DNA of 64,000 nt, from positions 1,550,001 to 1,614,000 of the forward strand of contig NZ_JBODSD010000001.1 in assembly GCF_050632745.1 (NCBI RefSeq). The letters are read 5' to 3'. Under the pieces are notes generated by a model that worked only from the letters and a program-made list of their open reading frames with translations, ran no database searches and was not told the origin of the DNA. This stretch comes from Mumia sp050632745. GTDB taxonomy: Bacteria; Actinomycetota; Actinomycetes; Propionibacteriales; Nocardioidaceae. Shown in pieces: positions 33,949 to 41,783 of the stretch. The stretch's first letter is position 1; every line of letters starts with the position of its first letter. The translations under genes and the position numbers were made by a program.

Positions 33949-35109
33949 ATGGACCGCGTCACGCGCGCCGCGCAGCAGGTCGACGACCAGTTCTACCGGG
34001 TGCTCACGGTTCTGCGGGCCGTCACGCTCGTGTACGCGGTCGGCGTCAACGCCGCGCGATGGCGCGACTTCGAGCACCCCGGAGCCGCGTGGGCCCTGAT
34101 CGGCGTGATGGTCGTCTGGTCCGGGGTCGTCACCTGGCTGTACGAGCCGCGGCACCGGGCCACGTGGGTGTTCGTGGTCGACATGCTGGTGACCCTGGCG
34201 CTGCTGCGCTCCACGCTCTACACCCACACGGACGAGATGATCCGTGAGCACACCTTCACCCTCACGACGTACTGGGTGACGACCGTCGTCCTGTGCTGGG
34301 CGGTGCGCTGGGGCGTGACCGGCGGTCTGCTCGCCACCGCGATCGTGCAGAGCGTCGACGTCACGATGCGCCCGACGGTCAACTCGTCGACGGTCGGCAA
34401 CATCTTCCTGATGGTGCTCGCGGCCATGCTGGTCGGCTACTGCGCCCACGCCTTGCGGGTGTCGGCCGTCCGCAGGGTGGAGGCCGAGCGCGCCGCCGCG
34501 ATCGCGACCGAGCGCGAGCGGCTGGCCCGGGCGGTGCACGACGGCGTGCTCCAGGTGCTCGCGCTGGTGCAGCGTCGCGGGGCCGAGATCGGCGGCGAGG
34601 CCGCGGAGCTGGGCCGGCTGGCGGGGGAGCAGGAGCTCGCGCTCCGCAGCCTGATCCAGTCGCGGGCGCGGGACGAGACCGCAGCCGACGGGGAGCTGGT
34701 CGACCTGGGGCGGGCGCTCGACGCCCTGGCCGAGCCGCGGGTCAGCGTCGCCACCCCGAGCCGCCCGGTGATGCTGCCGACGGAGGTCGTCGACGAGCTG
34801 GTCGCCGCGGTTCTGGCGTGCCGGTCCAACTCCCTCCTGCACGGCGGCCCCGAGACGTCGACCTGGATCCTGCTCGAGGCGCTGGACGACCGCGTGGTGG
34901 TGAGCGTGCGCGACGACGGCCCCGGGATCCCGGCGGGTCGTCTGGAGCAGGCCGAGGCCGAGGGCCGGATGGGCGTCGCGACGTCGATCAAGGGCCGGCT
35001 GCGCGACCTGGGCGGCGAGGCCGACCTCGTCGACACCGCCGGTCAGGGCTGCGAGTGGGAGCTGACGGTGCCGCTGGCGCGGGTGCCTGGACCTGCCGGG
35101 ACGCGATAG
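33949..35109 (+). CDS. Membrane sensor histidine kinase, MacS-like
   Basis: The 386-residue kinase has an N-terminal domain with five or six membrane helices (about residues 20-165, the DUF5931-type sensor). A dimerisation and phospho-acceptor helix follows with ERLARAVHDGVLQVLALVQRRG (His acceptor), of the HisKA_3 family. The ATPase domain is recognisable by ACRSNSLLHGG (degenerate N-box), VSVRDDGPGIPAG (G1) and GMGVATSIKGRL-like G2 (GRMGVATSIKGRLRDLGG). It is paired with the LuxR-type regulator that starts 10 bp downstream. The signal is unknown; in streptomycetes MacRS controls cell-surface and development genes. Confidence 0.9.
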   Translation: MDRVTRAAQQVDDQFYRVLTVLRAVTLVYAVGVNAARWRDFEHPGAAWALIGVMVVWSGVVTWLYEPRHRATWVFVVDMLVTLALLRSTLYTHTDEMIREHTFTLTTYWVTTVVLCWAVRWGVTGGLLATAIVQSVDVTMRPTVNSSTVGNIFLMVLAAMLVGYCAHALRVSAVRRVEAERAAAIATERERLARAVHDGVLQVLALVQRRGAEIGGEAAELGRLAGEQELALRSLIQSRARDETAADGELVDLGRALDALAEPRVSVATPSRPVMLPTEVVDELVAAVLACRSNSLLHGGPETSTWILLEALDDRVVVSVRDDGPGIPAGRLEQAEAEGRMGVATSIKGRLRDLGGEADLVDTAGQGCEWELTVPLARVPGPAGTR

Positions 35110-35112
35110 GGT
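35107..35112 (+). promoter_or_regulatory. Possible internal leaderless -10 for the response regulator
   Basis: TAGGGT, whose first three bases are the kinase stop codon, is followed by seven bases and the ATG at 35120. It could give kinase-independent expression of the regulator. Confidence 0.4.
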
Positions 35113-35119
35113 TCCGCGC

Positions 35120-35764
35120 ATGGTGCGAGTGATGGTCGTCGACGACCACCCGTTGTGGCGCGAGGGCGTCGCGCGCGATCTGACCGAGGCGGGGCTCGAG
35201 GTGGTCGCGACCGCGGCCAACGGCACCGAGGCGATCAACCGGGTGCTCGCGACGCGTCCCGAGGTCCTCCTGCTGGACCTCAACATCCCCGCGCCCGACG
35301 GCGTGGAGGTCACCGCCACGCTCACCCAGCGCGGGCTCGACACCAAGGTCCTGGTCCTGAGCGCCTCCGGCGAGCAGCAGGACGTCCTCGACGCCGTCAA
35401 GGCCGGTGCCAGCGGCTACCTCGTGAAGTCGGCCTCCCGCGAGGCGCTCCTCGACGCCGTGGAGGCCGTGGCGCGCGGCGAGTCGGTCTTCACCCCGGGG
35501 CTCGCGGGTCTCGTCCTCGGCGAGTACCGCCGGCTGTCCGAGGCCCCTCCCGCCGACGAGCCCGACGCCCCGCGCCTCACCGAGCGCGAGACCGAGGTGC
35601 TCCGCCTGGTCGCCAAGGGGCTGACCTACAAGCAGATCGCCGAGCGGCTGGTGCTCAGCCACCGGACGGTCCAGAACCACGTCCAGAACACCCTGCGCAA
35701 GCTCCAGCTGCACAACCGGGTCGAGCTGGTGCGCTACGCGATCGAGCGCGGCCTCGACGAGTAG
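35120..35764 (+). CDS. LuxR/NarL-family response regulator, MacR-like
   Basis: The 214-residue regulator has a complete receiver (VMVVDDHPLWREG acidic pair, LLLDLNIPAPDG with phospho-Asp, VLVLSASG, YLVKSAS with the conserved Lys). A LuxR-type helix-turn-helix follows (about residues 150-210: LTERETEVLRLVAKGLTYKQIAERLVLSHRTVQNHVQN). It is the cognate partner of the preceding kinase by adjacency. A linker of about 25 residues rich in Pro and Ala joins the domains. Confidence 0.94.
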   Translation: MVRVMVVDDHPLWREGVARDLTEAGLEVVATAANGTEAINRVLATRPEVLLLDLNIPAPDGVEVTATLTQRGLDTKVLVLSASGEQQDVLDAVKAGASGYLVKSASREALLDAVEAVARGESVFTPGLAGLVLGEYRRLSEAPPADEPDAPRLTERETEVLRLVAKGLTYKQIAERLVLSHRTVQNHVQNTLRKLQLHNRVELVRYAIERGLDE

Positions 35765-35805
35765 CAGCCCCCAACCCCCACGGCTCGGAGCAGGACGGAG
35801 AAACC

Positions 35806-36831
35806 ATGCGAGTCGGTGTCCTGACCGGTGGCGGCGACTGCCCCGGCCTCAACGCGGCGCTGCGCGCGGTCGTACGCCGTGCCGCCTCCGAGCCGTCGAT
35901 GGAGGTGCTGGGCTTCCGCGACGGGTGGCGCGGACCGATCGACGTGGACACCCGGCCGCTGGAGTGGGCCGACGTCTCCGACCAGCTCGACCGGGGCGGC
36001 ACGCTGCTCGGATCGTCGCGCACCAACCCCCTCGGGACGGAGGACGGGATCGCCCGGGTCCGCGCAGGGCTCGAGGCGGCCGGGTGCGACGCGCTGATCG
36101 CGATCGGCGGCGAGGACACCCTCGGCGTCGCGCACGCGCTGGCCGGCGAGGGCGTCCCCGTGGTCGGGATCCCGAAGACGATCGACAACGACCTCTCCGC
36201 CACCGACGTCACGATCGGGCACGACACCGCGGTGATGATCGCGACGGAGGCCGTGGACCGGGTGCGGACCACCGCCGAGTCCCACCACCGCGCGATCGTG
36301 GTCGAGGTCATGGGCCGCCACGCCGGCTGGATCGCGCTCCGCTCGGGCCTCGCCGGCGGCGCCGACGCCATCCTCGTCCCCGAGCAGCCCTTCTCCAGCG
36401 ACGCAGTGCTCGAGACCTGCGCGAGGGTGTCCGCGCGCGGCCGGGCCCCGATCGTCGTGGTCGCCGAGGGCGCCGTCCCCGAGGGCGGCGAGGAGGTGCT
36501 CGCCCGCACGGGGACGGACGCCTTCGGGCACGTCCAGCTCGGTGGTGTCGGGGACTGGGTCGCCGCCGAGATCGGGCGGGGGACCGGCTCGTCCACGCGC
36601 GCCGTGGTCCTCGGTCACGTCCAGCGCGGCGGCACGCCCACGGCGTACGACCGGGTCCTCGGCACCCGCTACGGCCTGCACGCGGTGGAGGCGGTGGTCG
36701 ACGGGGCGTGGGGCTCGATGGTCGCGCTGCGGGGCGACGACATCGTCCGGGTGCCGCTCGCCGACGCGGTCGGCCGCCTGAAGACGGTCCCTCCCGAGCA
36801 GTACGCCGAGGTGCAGGCCCTGCTCGGCTGA
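35806..36831 (+). CDS. pfkA: 6-phosphofructokinase, actinobacterial GGED/PKTIDND group
   Basis: PfkA makes fructose 1,6-bisphosphate in glycolysis. The 341-residue product has the phosphate loop GVLTGGGDCPGLNAALRAVV, LGSSRTNPL, AIGGEDTLGVAHAL, the catalytic GIPKTIDNDLSATD, EVMGRHAGWIAL and LGHVQRGGTPTAYDRVLG. Two phosphate-donor determinants differ from Escherichia coli: GGED instead of GGDG, and PKTIDND instead of PGTIDND. Family knowledge links the Lys with pyrophosphate or mixed-donor enzymes, yet several actinomycete enzymes of this group use ATP, so the donor is uncertain. RBS GGAGAAA precedes the ATG. Confidence 0.94.
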   Translation: MRVGVLTGGGDCPGLNAALRAVVRRAASEPSMEVLGFRDGWRGPIDVDTRPLEWADVSDQLDRGGTLLGSSRTNPLGTEDGIARVRAGLEAAGCDALIAIGGEDTLGVAHALAGEGVPVVGIPKTIDNDLSATDVTIGHDTAVMIATEAVDRVRTTAESHHRAIVVEVMGRHAGWIALRSGLAGGADAILVPEQPFSSDAVLETCARVSARGRAPIVVVAEGAVPEGGEEVLARTGTDAFGHVQLGGVGDWVAAEIGRGTGSSTRAVVLGHVQRGGTPTAYDRVLGTRYGLHAVEAVVDGAWGSMVALRGDDIVRVPLADAVGRLKTVPPEQYAEVQALLG

Positions 36832-36855
36832 CCGCCGTCCGCCGAGCGGGACCCG

Positions 36856-36867
36856 CACGGGCCCGTG
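36856..36867. promoter_or_regulatory. Palindrome over the aroG -35 region
   Basis: CACGGGCCCGTG is a perfect 12-bp palindrome. It lies where the -35 is expected for the -10 at 36880-36885, so a repressor bound here would block the promoter. Chance occurrence is possible given the base composition. Confidence 0.35.
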
Positions 36868-36879
36868 GGACGGGCGTCG

Positions 36880-36885
36880 TACGCT
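36880..36885 (+). promoter_or_regulatory. Leaderless promoter -10 of the DAHP synthase gene
   Basis: TACGCT is followed by six bases and the GTG at 36892, with no Shine-Dalgarno. Confidence 0.6.
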
Positions 36886-36891
36886 GGGACG

Positions 36892-38226
36892 GTGAGCATC
36901 CCGACCCTCGAAGAGCTGCGCGCCCTCGGCGCGGCGCAGCAGCCGACGTACACCGACCTGGCCGCGCGCGACGCGGCCGTGGAGCGCCTGCGCGGGATGC
37001 CGCCGCTGGTCTTCGCCGGCGAGGCCGACCAGCTGCGCGACAAGCTCGGGGCGGTGGCACGCGGCGAGGCGTTCGTGCTCCAGGGCGGCGACTGCGCCGA
37101 GACCTTCGAGGGCGTCAACGCCGACAACATCCGCAACAAGCTCCGCGTGCTGCTGTCGATGGCGGTCGTGCTGACGTACGCGGCGAGCGTCCCGGTCGTG
37201 AAGATCGGGCGGATGGCCGGCCAGTACGCCAAGCCGCGCTCCAGCGACACGGAGACCCGTGACGGCGTGACGCTCCCGGCGTACCGGGGCGACGCCGTCA
37301 ACGGCTTCGACTTCACGCCCGAGGCGCGGGCGCACGACCCGCAGCGCCTGCTCGAGGTCTACCACGCCTCGGCGGCCACCTTGAACCTCGCGCGCGCGTT
37401 CACCCAGGGCGGCTACGCCGACCTGCGCAAGATGCACGCCTGGAACAGCGACTTCGTCCGCAACAGCCCCGTGGGCGCCAAGTACGAGTCGATCGGCACC
37501 GAGATCGACAAGGCGCTCGCGTTCATGGACGCGATCGGGATCGATCCCGAGGAGTTCCACACGGTCGACTTCTACTCGTCGCACGAGGCGCTCATCCTCG
37601 AGTACGAGCAGGCCCTGACGCGGGTCGACTCGCGTACCGGTCACCTGTACGACGTCTCCGGACACTTCCTGTGGATCGGTGAGCGCACGCGCCAGCTCGG
37701 CGGCGCGCACGTCGAGCTGCTGAGCCGGATCGCCAACCCGGTCGGCATCAAGCTCGGCCCGACGACGACGCCGGACGACGCCCTCGCGTACGCCCGGACC
37801 CTCAACCCGGACAACATCCCGGGCAAGCTCACGTTCGTGACGCGCTTCGGCGCCGGCAAGATCCGTGACCTGCTGCCCGAGCTGGTGGAGAAGGTCACCG
37901 CGGCAGGCGTGCAGGTGGCCTGGATCACCGACCCGATGCACGGCAACACCTTCGCCACCGACAACGGCTACAAGACCCGCGAGTTCGACGACGTCATCGA
38001 CGAGGTGCGGGGCTTCTTCGAGGTGCACCGCGCCCTCGGCACGTGGCCCGGCGGCGTTCACGTCGAGCTCACCGGCGACGACGTCACCGAGTGCGTCGGC
38101 GGCGGGAGCAAGCTCTCGGCGGCCGACCTCGCGCACCGCTACGAGACGCTGTGCGACCCGCGGCTCAACCGTGCGCAGTCCCTCGAGCTGGCGTTCCTCG
38201 TCGCGGAGATGCTGCGCGCCCGCTGA
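36892..38226 (+). CDS. aroG: Class II 3-deoxy-7-phosphoheptulonate (DAHP) synthase
   Basis: This enzyme condenses PEP and erythrose 4-phosphate, the first shikimate step. The 444-residue product matches the plant and actinobacterial type II family and Rv2178c: LVFAGEADQLRDKL, VLQGGDCAETFEGVNADNIRNK, VVKIGRMAGQYAKPRSSDTE, DFYSSHEALILEYE, the phosphate-binding GIKLGPTTTPDD, and the metal-binding WITDPMHGNTF with CVGGGSKL near the C-terminus. In mycobacteria this enzyme pairs with chorismate mutase and is feedback-regulated by aromatic amino acids. GTG start chosen from the leaderless promoter spacing. Confidence 0.96.
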   Translation: MSIPTLEELRALGAAQQPTYTDLAARDAAVERLRGMPPLVFAGEADQLRDKLGAVARGEAFVLQGGDCAETFEGVNADNIRNKLRVLLSMAVVLTYAASVPVVKIGRMAGQYAKPRSSDTETRDGVTLPAYRGDAVNGFDFTPEARAHDPQRLLEVYHASAATLNLARAFTQGGYADLRKMHAWNSDFVRNSPVGAKYESIGTEIDKALAFMDAIGIDPEEFHTVDFYSSHEALILEYEQALTRVDSRTGHLYDVSGHFLWIGERTRQLGGAHVELLSRIANPVGIKLGPTTTPDDALAYARTLNPDNIPGKLTFVTRFGAGKIRDLLPELVEKVTAAGVQVAWITDPMHGNTFATDNGYKTREFDDVIDEVRGFFEVHRALGTWPGGVHVELTGDDVTECVGGGSKLSAADLAHRYETLCDPRLNRAQSLELAFLVAEMLRAR

Positions 38227-38281
38227 CCCGCGGCGAGGCTGACGCGGCGAGGTCGGCCGCTGCCCTGCCGTTTCCGCTCGC

Positions 38282-38307
38282 GGTTTGCCACGCCAGCGTG
38301 GCAAACC
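38282..38307. repeat. Second TTTGCCACGC palindrome
   Basis: GGTTTGCCACGC (38282-38293) is perfectly inverted as GCGTGGCAAACC (38296-38307) with a 2-base spacer. It shares the ten-base core with the nested palindrome at 13173-13260 and again lies between convergent genes (aroG and flavin reductase). A bidirectional terminator role would fit. Confidence 0.75.
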
Positions 38308-38322
38308 CCAGCCCCGGTCGGG

Positions 38323-38949
38323 TCAGCTCGGGCGGCGCATGTCCAGCCGGTGCTCCGGACGGATCCCGAAGTACGCCGTCGGCCCGCCGCCGCGCAGCAG
38401 CGGGCGCGCCCGCGCCGTGTCGTAGATCCCGTCGACCAGCAGGTCGTGCGCGATGTGGATGCCGACCACCTCGCCGAGCGTCAACCAGCTCTCAGCCGGG
38501 GTCCCGTCGGCCGCGGTCAGCCGGATCACCTGCGAGGTCCGGCACTCGAAGGCGACCGGGGACTCCGCGACGTACGGCACGTCGACGACGCGGCCGGGTG
38601 TCGGCGTGAGGCCCGCGAGCCGCATCTCGTCGATGTCGGGCGCCACGATCGCCGAGGTCGCGTTCATGGCCTCCGCGAGGTCCTCGGTGACGAGGTTCCA
38701 GCAGAACTCGCCGGTGGCCTCGGCGTTCGCGACGCTGTCCTTGCGGCTGGTGCTCGCGAACCCGATGATCGGCGGCGTGTAGGCGAAGGCGTTGAAGAAG
38801 CTGTACGGCGCCAGGTTGACGACGCCATCGCGGCTGCGGGTCGAGACCCAGCCGATCGGGCGCGGCGCGACGATCGCGTTGAACGGGTCGTGCGGCAGGC
38901 GGTGCCCGTGCCGCGGCTCGTAGAAGTGGTGGTCTGCGTCGGTCGGCAC
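38323..38949 (-). CDS. Flavin reductase family protein (FMN-binding split barrel)
   Basis: The 208-residue protein belongs to the flavin reductase/DIM6 family. The family core is AIVAPRPIGWVSTRSRDGVVNLAPYSFFNAFAYTPPIIGFAS, with SVANAEATGEFCWNLVTEDLAEAMNATS and SPVAFECRTSQV next. FMN binding is expected; the partner oxygenase or substrate is unknown. The GTG start follows a TACCGT box by six bases, back to back with the pyridoxal kinase promoter. Confidence 0.9.
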   Translation of the reverse strand: MPTDADHHFYEPRHGHRLPHDPFNAIVAPRPIGWVSTRSRDGVVNLAPYSFFNAFAYTPPIIGFASTSRKDSVANAEATGEFCWNLVTEDLAEAMNATSAIVAPDIDEMRLAGLTPTPGRVVDVPYVAESPVAFECRTSQVIRLTAADGTPAESWLTLGEVVGIHIAHDLLVDGIYDTARARPLLRGGGPTAYFGIRPEHRLDMRRPS

Positions 38950-38955
38950 GAGGCG

Positions 38956-38961
38956 ACGGTA
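38956..38961 (-). promoter_or_regulatory. Leaderless promoter -10 of the flavin reductase gene
   Basis: Minus-strand TACCGT, six bases, GTG at 38949. The divergent pdxY -10 begins only 10 bp away, so the two promoters overlap face to face. Confidence 0.55.
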
Positions 38962-38971
38962 CGCCAGGCCG

Positions 38972-38977
38972 TACGCT
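38972..38977 (+). promoter_or_regulatory. Leaderless promoter -10 of pdxY
   Basis: TACGCT is followed by seven bases and the GTG at 38985. Confidence 0.6.
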
Positions 38978-38984
38978 GAGGACC

Positions 38985-39842
38985 GTGCAGGTCCTTTCGA
39001 TCCAGTCCTCCGTCGCGTACGGCCACGCGGGCAACAGCTCGGCCGTCTTCCCGCTCCAGCGTCTCGGCGTCGACACGTGGCCCGTCAACACGGTCGCGTT
39101 CTCGAACCACTCCGGCTACGGCGTGTGGCGCGGGACCGTCTTCGAGGCGGCCCAGGTCGCCGACGTCATCACCGGTGTGGGGGAGCGGGGCGTGTTCCCG
39201 GGCCTCGCCGCAGTCCTGTCCGGCTACCAGGGTGCTCCCGAGATCGCCGAGGTGATCCTCGACGCGGTGGCGAAGGTGAAGGCCGCCAACCCCGACGCGC
39301 TCTACTGCGCCGACCCGGTGATCGGCGACCGCGGTCGGGGCGTCTACGTCCGGCCGGGGATCGCGGAGCTGATGCGCGACCGGATCGTGCCGGCCGCCGA
39401 CATCACGACGCCCAACCAGTTCGAGCTCGAGCTGCTCACCGGGGCGGAGGTCGGCACGCTCGACGCGCTGCTCGAGGCCGTCGACGCGCTGCGGGCGCGC
39501 GGGCCTCGGATCGTTCTCGTCACGTCGGTCGAGGTGCTCGACCCGAGCGAGGAGACCCTCTCGATGATCGCGGTGGACGACACCGGCGCGTACGTGGTGA
39601 CGACGCCGCGGCTCGAGATGAACGTGGTCGCGGGCTCCGGCGACGCGACGACCTCGATGTTCCTCGGCCGGCTGCTGCAGTCCGAGATGGACGTGCCCGA
39701 CGCCCTCGCGAAGGTGGCCTCGTCGATCTTCGGGATCCTCGACCACACCCGTCGTACGGGGGCCGGCGAGATGGAGGTCGTGGCCGCCCAGGACGTGATC
39801 GCGAACCCGCCGCTCGAGTTCGCCGTCGAGCGCCTGCGCTGA
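38985..39842 (+). CDS. pdxY: Pyridoxal kinase
   Basis: PdxY phosphorylates pyridoxal in the vitamin B6 salvage pathway. The 285-residue product shows the PdxY/PdxK N-terminus VLSIQSSVAYGHAGNSSAVFPLQRLGVD, NTVAFSNHSGYG, YCADPVIGDRGRGVYV, TTPNQFELELLTG, and the ATP and anion-hole segment NVVAGSGDATTSMFLGRLL. In most kinases of this family the last motif reads GTGD, so GSGD is a mild variant. Its own leaderless promoter suggests monocistronic expression. PLP demand by neighbouring genes is not evident. Confidence 0.94.
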   Translation: MQVLSIQSSVAYGHAGNSSAVFPLQRLGVDTWPVNTVAFSNHSGYGVWRGTVFEAAQVADVITGVGERGVFPGLAAVLSGYQGAPEIAEVILDAVAKVKAANPDALYCADPVIGDRGRGVYVRPGIAELMRDRIVPAADITTPNQFELELLTGAEVGTLDALLEAVDALRARGPRIVLVTSVEVLDPSEETLSMIAVDDTGAYVVTTPRLEMNVVAGSGDATTSMFLGRLLQSEMDVPDALAKVASSIFGILDHTRRTGAGEMEVVAAQDVIANPPLEFAVERLR

Positions 39843-39880
39843 CCTGTCGGAACCCGGGTCACCGGCGGAGGATGACCCGG

Positions 39881-40798
39881 CTACTGGGAGAGGTGCGGGA
39901 CCTCGGCCTCGACGTGCCGGCGGGGCACCGCCTCGGCGATCAGCATCGCCGCCAGCACCATCCCGCCGCCCAGCAGCGTCCGCAAGGTGAGGGACTCCGC
40001 GGTGAACCCGATCGCGAACGCCGCCGCGAAGACCGGCTCCATCGACATGATGATCGCGGCCCGCGTCGCCGGCAGGTGCGCCTGCGCCCAGGTCTGGGCG
40101 AGCATCGCGAACGCGCCCGCGACCAGCGCCATGTAGACCATGCTCAGCCACTGCCCGCCGGTCTGCGGCAGCGTCACGCCGCCCGGCGCGGTCATGATCA
40201 GGCACATCACCGAGATCACGGCCATCTGGACCACCGCCAGCGCGTACGCCTCGCGGGCCGACGTCCAGGCCCCGAGCATCACGATGTGCGCGGCGTAGAG
40301 CACGGCAGAGAGCAGTGTGATGCCCTCGCCGTAGCCGATCGACAGCCCGTCCAGCGACAGGAAACCCAGTCCGACCGTCGCGACGACGACCGCGATCCAC
40401 ACCGGTGCGCCGATCCGCTGCCGCAGGACGAGCGCGGCGAGGATCGGCGTGAACACGACGTACATGCCGGTCACGAAGCCGGAGACGCTCGCCGCGGTGT
40501 GCGCGAGCCCGACGGTCTGGAGGATTTGCGCCGCGCCGTACACCAGACCGAGGACGACGCCCCGCTTCAGCGCGTCGCCCGACAACGCGAGGACGGCGCG
40601 CGGCCGCAGGAGAAACAGCGCGACGGCGGCGATCGCGAAGCGGACCGCGAGGAAGTCCAGCGGGGGGACCACCTCCACCAGGTCCTTGATCAGGAAGAAC
40701 GTCGATCCCCACGCGGCAGTCACGCTCAGCAGCGCAGCCGCGGCCAGCAGTCCCTGGCGCCGCGTGCCCGCATCGTGCTCCATCGTCTGCCCGCTCAC
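39881..40798 (-). CDS. EamA/DMT superfamily transporter
   Basis: This 305-residue membrane protein has ten helices arranged as two EamA repeats. The first begins LSVTAAWGSTFFLIKDLVEVVPPLDFLAVRFAIAAVALF, and the second follows GITLLSAVLYAAHIVMLGAWTS. Members export amino acids, purines or other metabolites, and the substrate is not predictable. The GTG at 40798 overlaps the stop of the endonuclease IV gene (GTGA); an ATG at 40783 would shorten it by five residues. It is transcribed with the upstream nfo gene. Confidence 0.9.
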   Translation of the reverse strand: MSGQTMEHDAGTRRQGLLAAAALLSVTAAWGSTFFLIKDLVEVVPPLDFLAVRFAIAAVALFLLRPRAVLALSGDALKRGVVLGLVYGAAQILQTVGLAHTAASVSGFVTGMYVVFTPILAALVLRQRIGAPVWIAVVVATVGLGFLSLDGLSIGYGEGITLLSAVLYAAHIVMLGAWTSAREAYALAVVQMAVISVMCLIMTAPGGVTLPQTGGQWLSMVYMALVAGAFAMLAQTWAQAHLPATRAAIIMSMEPVFAAAFAIGFTAESLTLRTLLGGGMVLAAMLIAEAVPRRHVEAEVPHLSQ

Positions 40799-41691
40799 CG
40801 GTCGCGCAGCCCGGCCAGGAGGACCAGGTCCTCGCCCCACGCCTCGACGCCCCCGGGGGTCTCGAGGATGAACGGAACGCCCTCGGTGACCGGGTGCGCC
40901 AGCAGGGCGGCGAACGCGTCGGCCCCGAGGTGGCCCTGGCCGATCCGCTCGTGACGGTCCTTGAAGCTGCCGCGCACGTCCTTGGAGTCGTTGGCGTGGA
41001 CCAGCGCGAGCCGGCCCGGACCGGCGATCTCGACCAGCCGCTCGAGGGTCGCCGCCACACCGTCGGGCTCGTCGAGCGGCTCGCCGGCCGCGAACGCGTG
41101 GCACGTGTCGAGGCAGATGCCGAGACGGGGGTGGTGGTCGAGGGCGTCGAGGTACGGCTCCAGATCGTCGACCCGCGCGCACAGCGAGCGTCCTTGGCCG
41201 GCGGTGGGCTCGAGGAGGAGACGCGGTCCGTCGTCGGGAAGCGCGTCGAGGAGGGGGAGGAGGCCCTCGCGGACCTGTTTGAGCGCGACGTCGTACGTCC
41301 CGTCGTCGACGCACGAGCCCGTGTGCACGACCAGGCCCCGCGCGCCGATCGCGGCGGTGCGCGCGAGGTTGTGCGCGACGGCGGCCACCGACTTCTCGTA
41401 CGTGGCAGGGTTCGGGCTGCCGAGGTTCACCAGGTACGGCGCGTGGACGAACGCGGGCACGCCCTCGTCCTCGCAGCGGGTCCGGAAGGCGGAGTCCTGG
41501 GCGGGGTCGCCCTTCGACGCCGCCCAGCCGCGCGGGTTGCCGGCGAAGACCTGGAGGGTGTCCGCACCCAGCCCGCGCATCGTCGCCCAGGCCCCGCGAG
41601 CGAGCCCCGCGCCGACGGCGACGTGCGCGCCGAGGGGGTTGCGGGCATGCGTGACGGGAGCGGAGCTGGAGGGGGTGGGCACGAAGGCCAT
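40795..41691 (-). CDS. nfo: Deoxyribonuclease IV (AP endonuclease family 2)
   Basis: Endonuclease IV cuts DNA at abasic sites in base-excision repair and uses a three-zinc centre in a TIM barrel. The 298-residue product has the family landmarks LGAHVAVGAGLARG, LQVFAGNPRGW, FVHAPYLVNLGSPNP, LVVHTGSC, LLLEPTAGQG (Zn-ligand Glu), GICLDTCHAFAAGEPLD, LVHANDSKDVRGSFKDRHERIGQGHLG and the terminal ILETPGG. The ATG at 41691 gives a normal length. A perfect palindrome lies just upstream. The gene is followed directly by an EamA transporter. Confidence 0.95.
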   Translation of the reverse strand: MAFVPTPSSSAPVTHARNPLGAHVAVGAGLARGAWATMRGLGADTLQVFAGNPRGWAASKGDPAQDSAFRTRCEDEGVPAFVHAPYLVNLGSPNPATYEKSVAAVAHNLARTAAIGARGLVVHTGSCVDDGTYDVALKQVREGLLPLLDALPDDGPRLLLEPTAGQGRSLCARVDDLEPYLDALDHHPRLGICLDTCHAFAAGEPLDEPDGVAATLERLVEIAGPGRLALVHANDSKDVRGSFKDRHERIGQGHLGADAFAALLAHPVTEGVPFILETPGGVEAWGEDLVLLAGLRDR

Positions 41692-41700
41692 CCTAGTCCG

Positions 41701-41714
41701 ACCGTCCGGACGGT
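41701..41714. promoter_or_regulatory. Palindrome upstream of nfo
   Basis: ACCGTCCGGACGGT is a perfect 14-bp palindrome 10 bp before the nfo ATG, abutting a minus-strand TACCGT that could be a -10. It is a candidate operator or transcript hairpin. No SOS-box-like sequence is seen. Confidence 0.35.
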
Positions 41715-41783
41715 ACGACTGCCCGACCGCACGACGGACGGCCCGGCTTGCGGTGGGAGCACCGCGAACGCCGGAGCGCGGCG

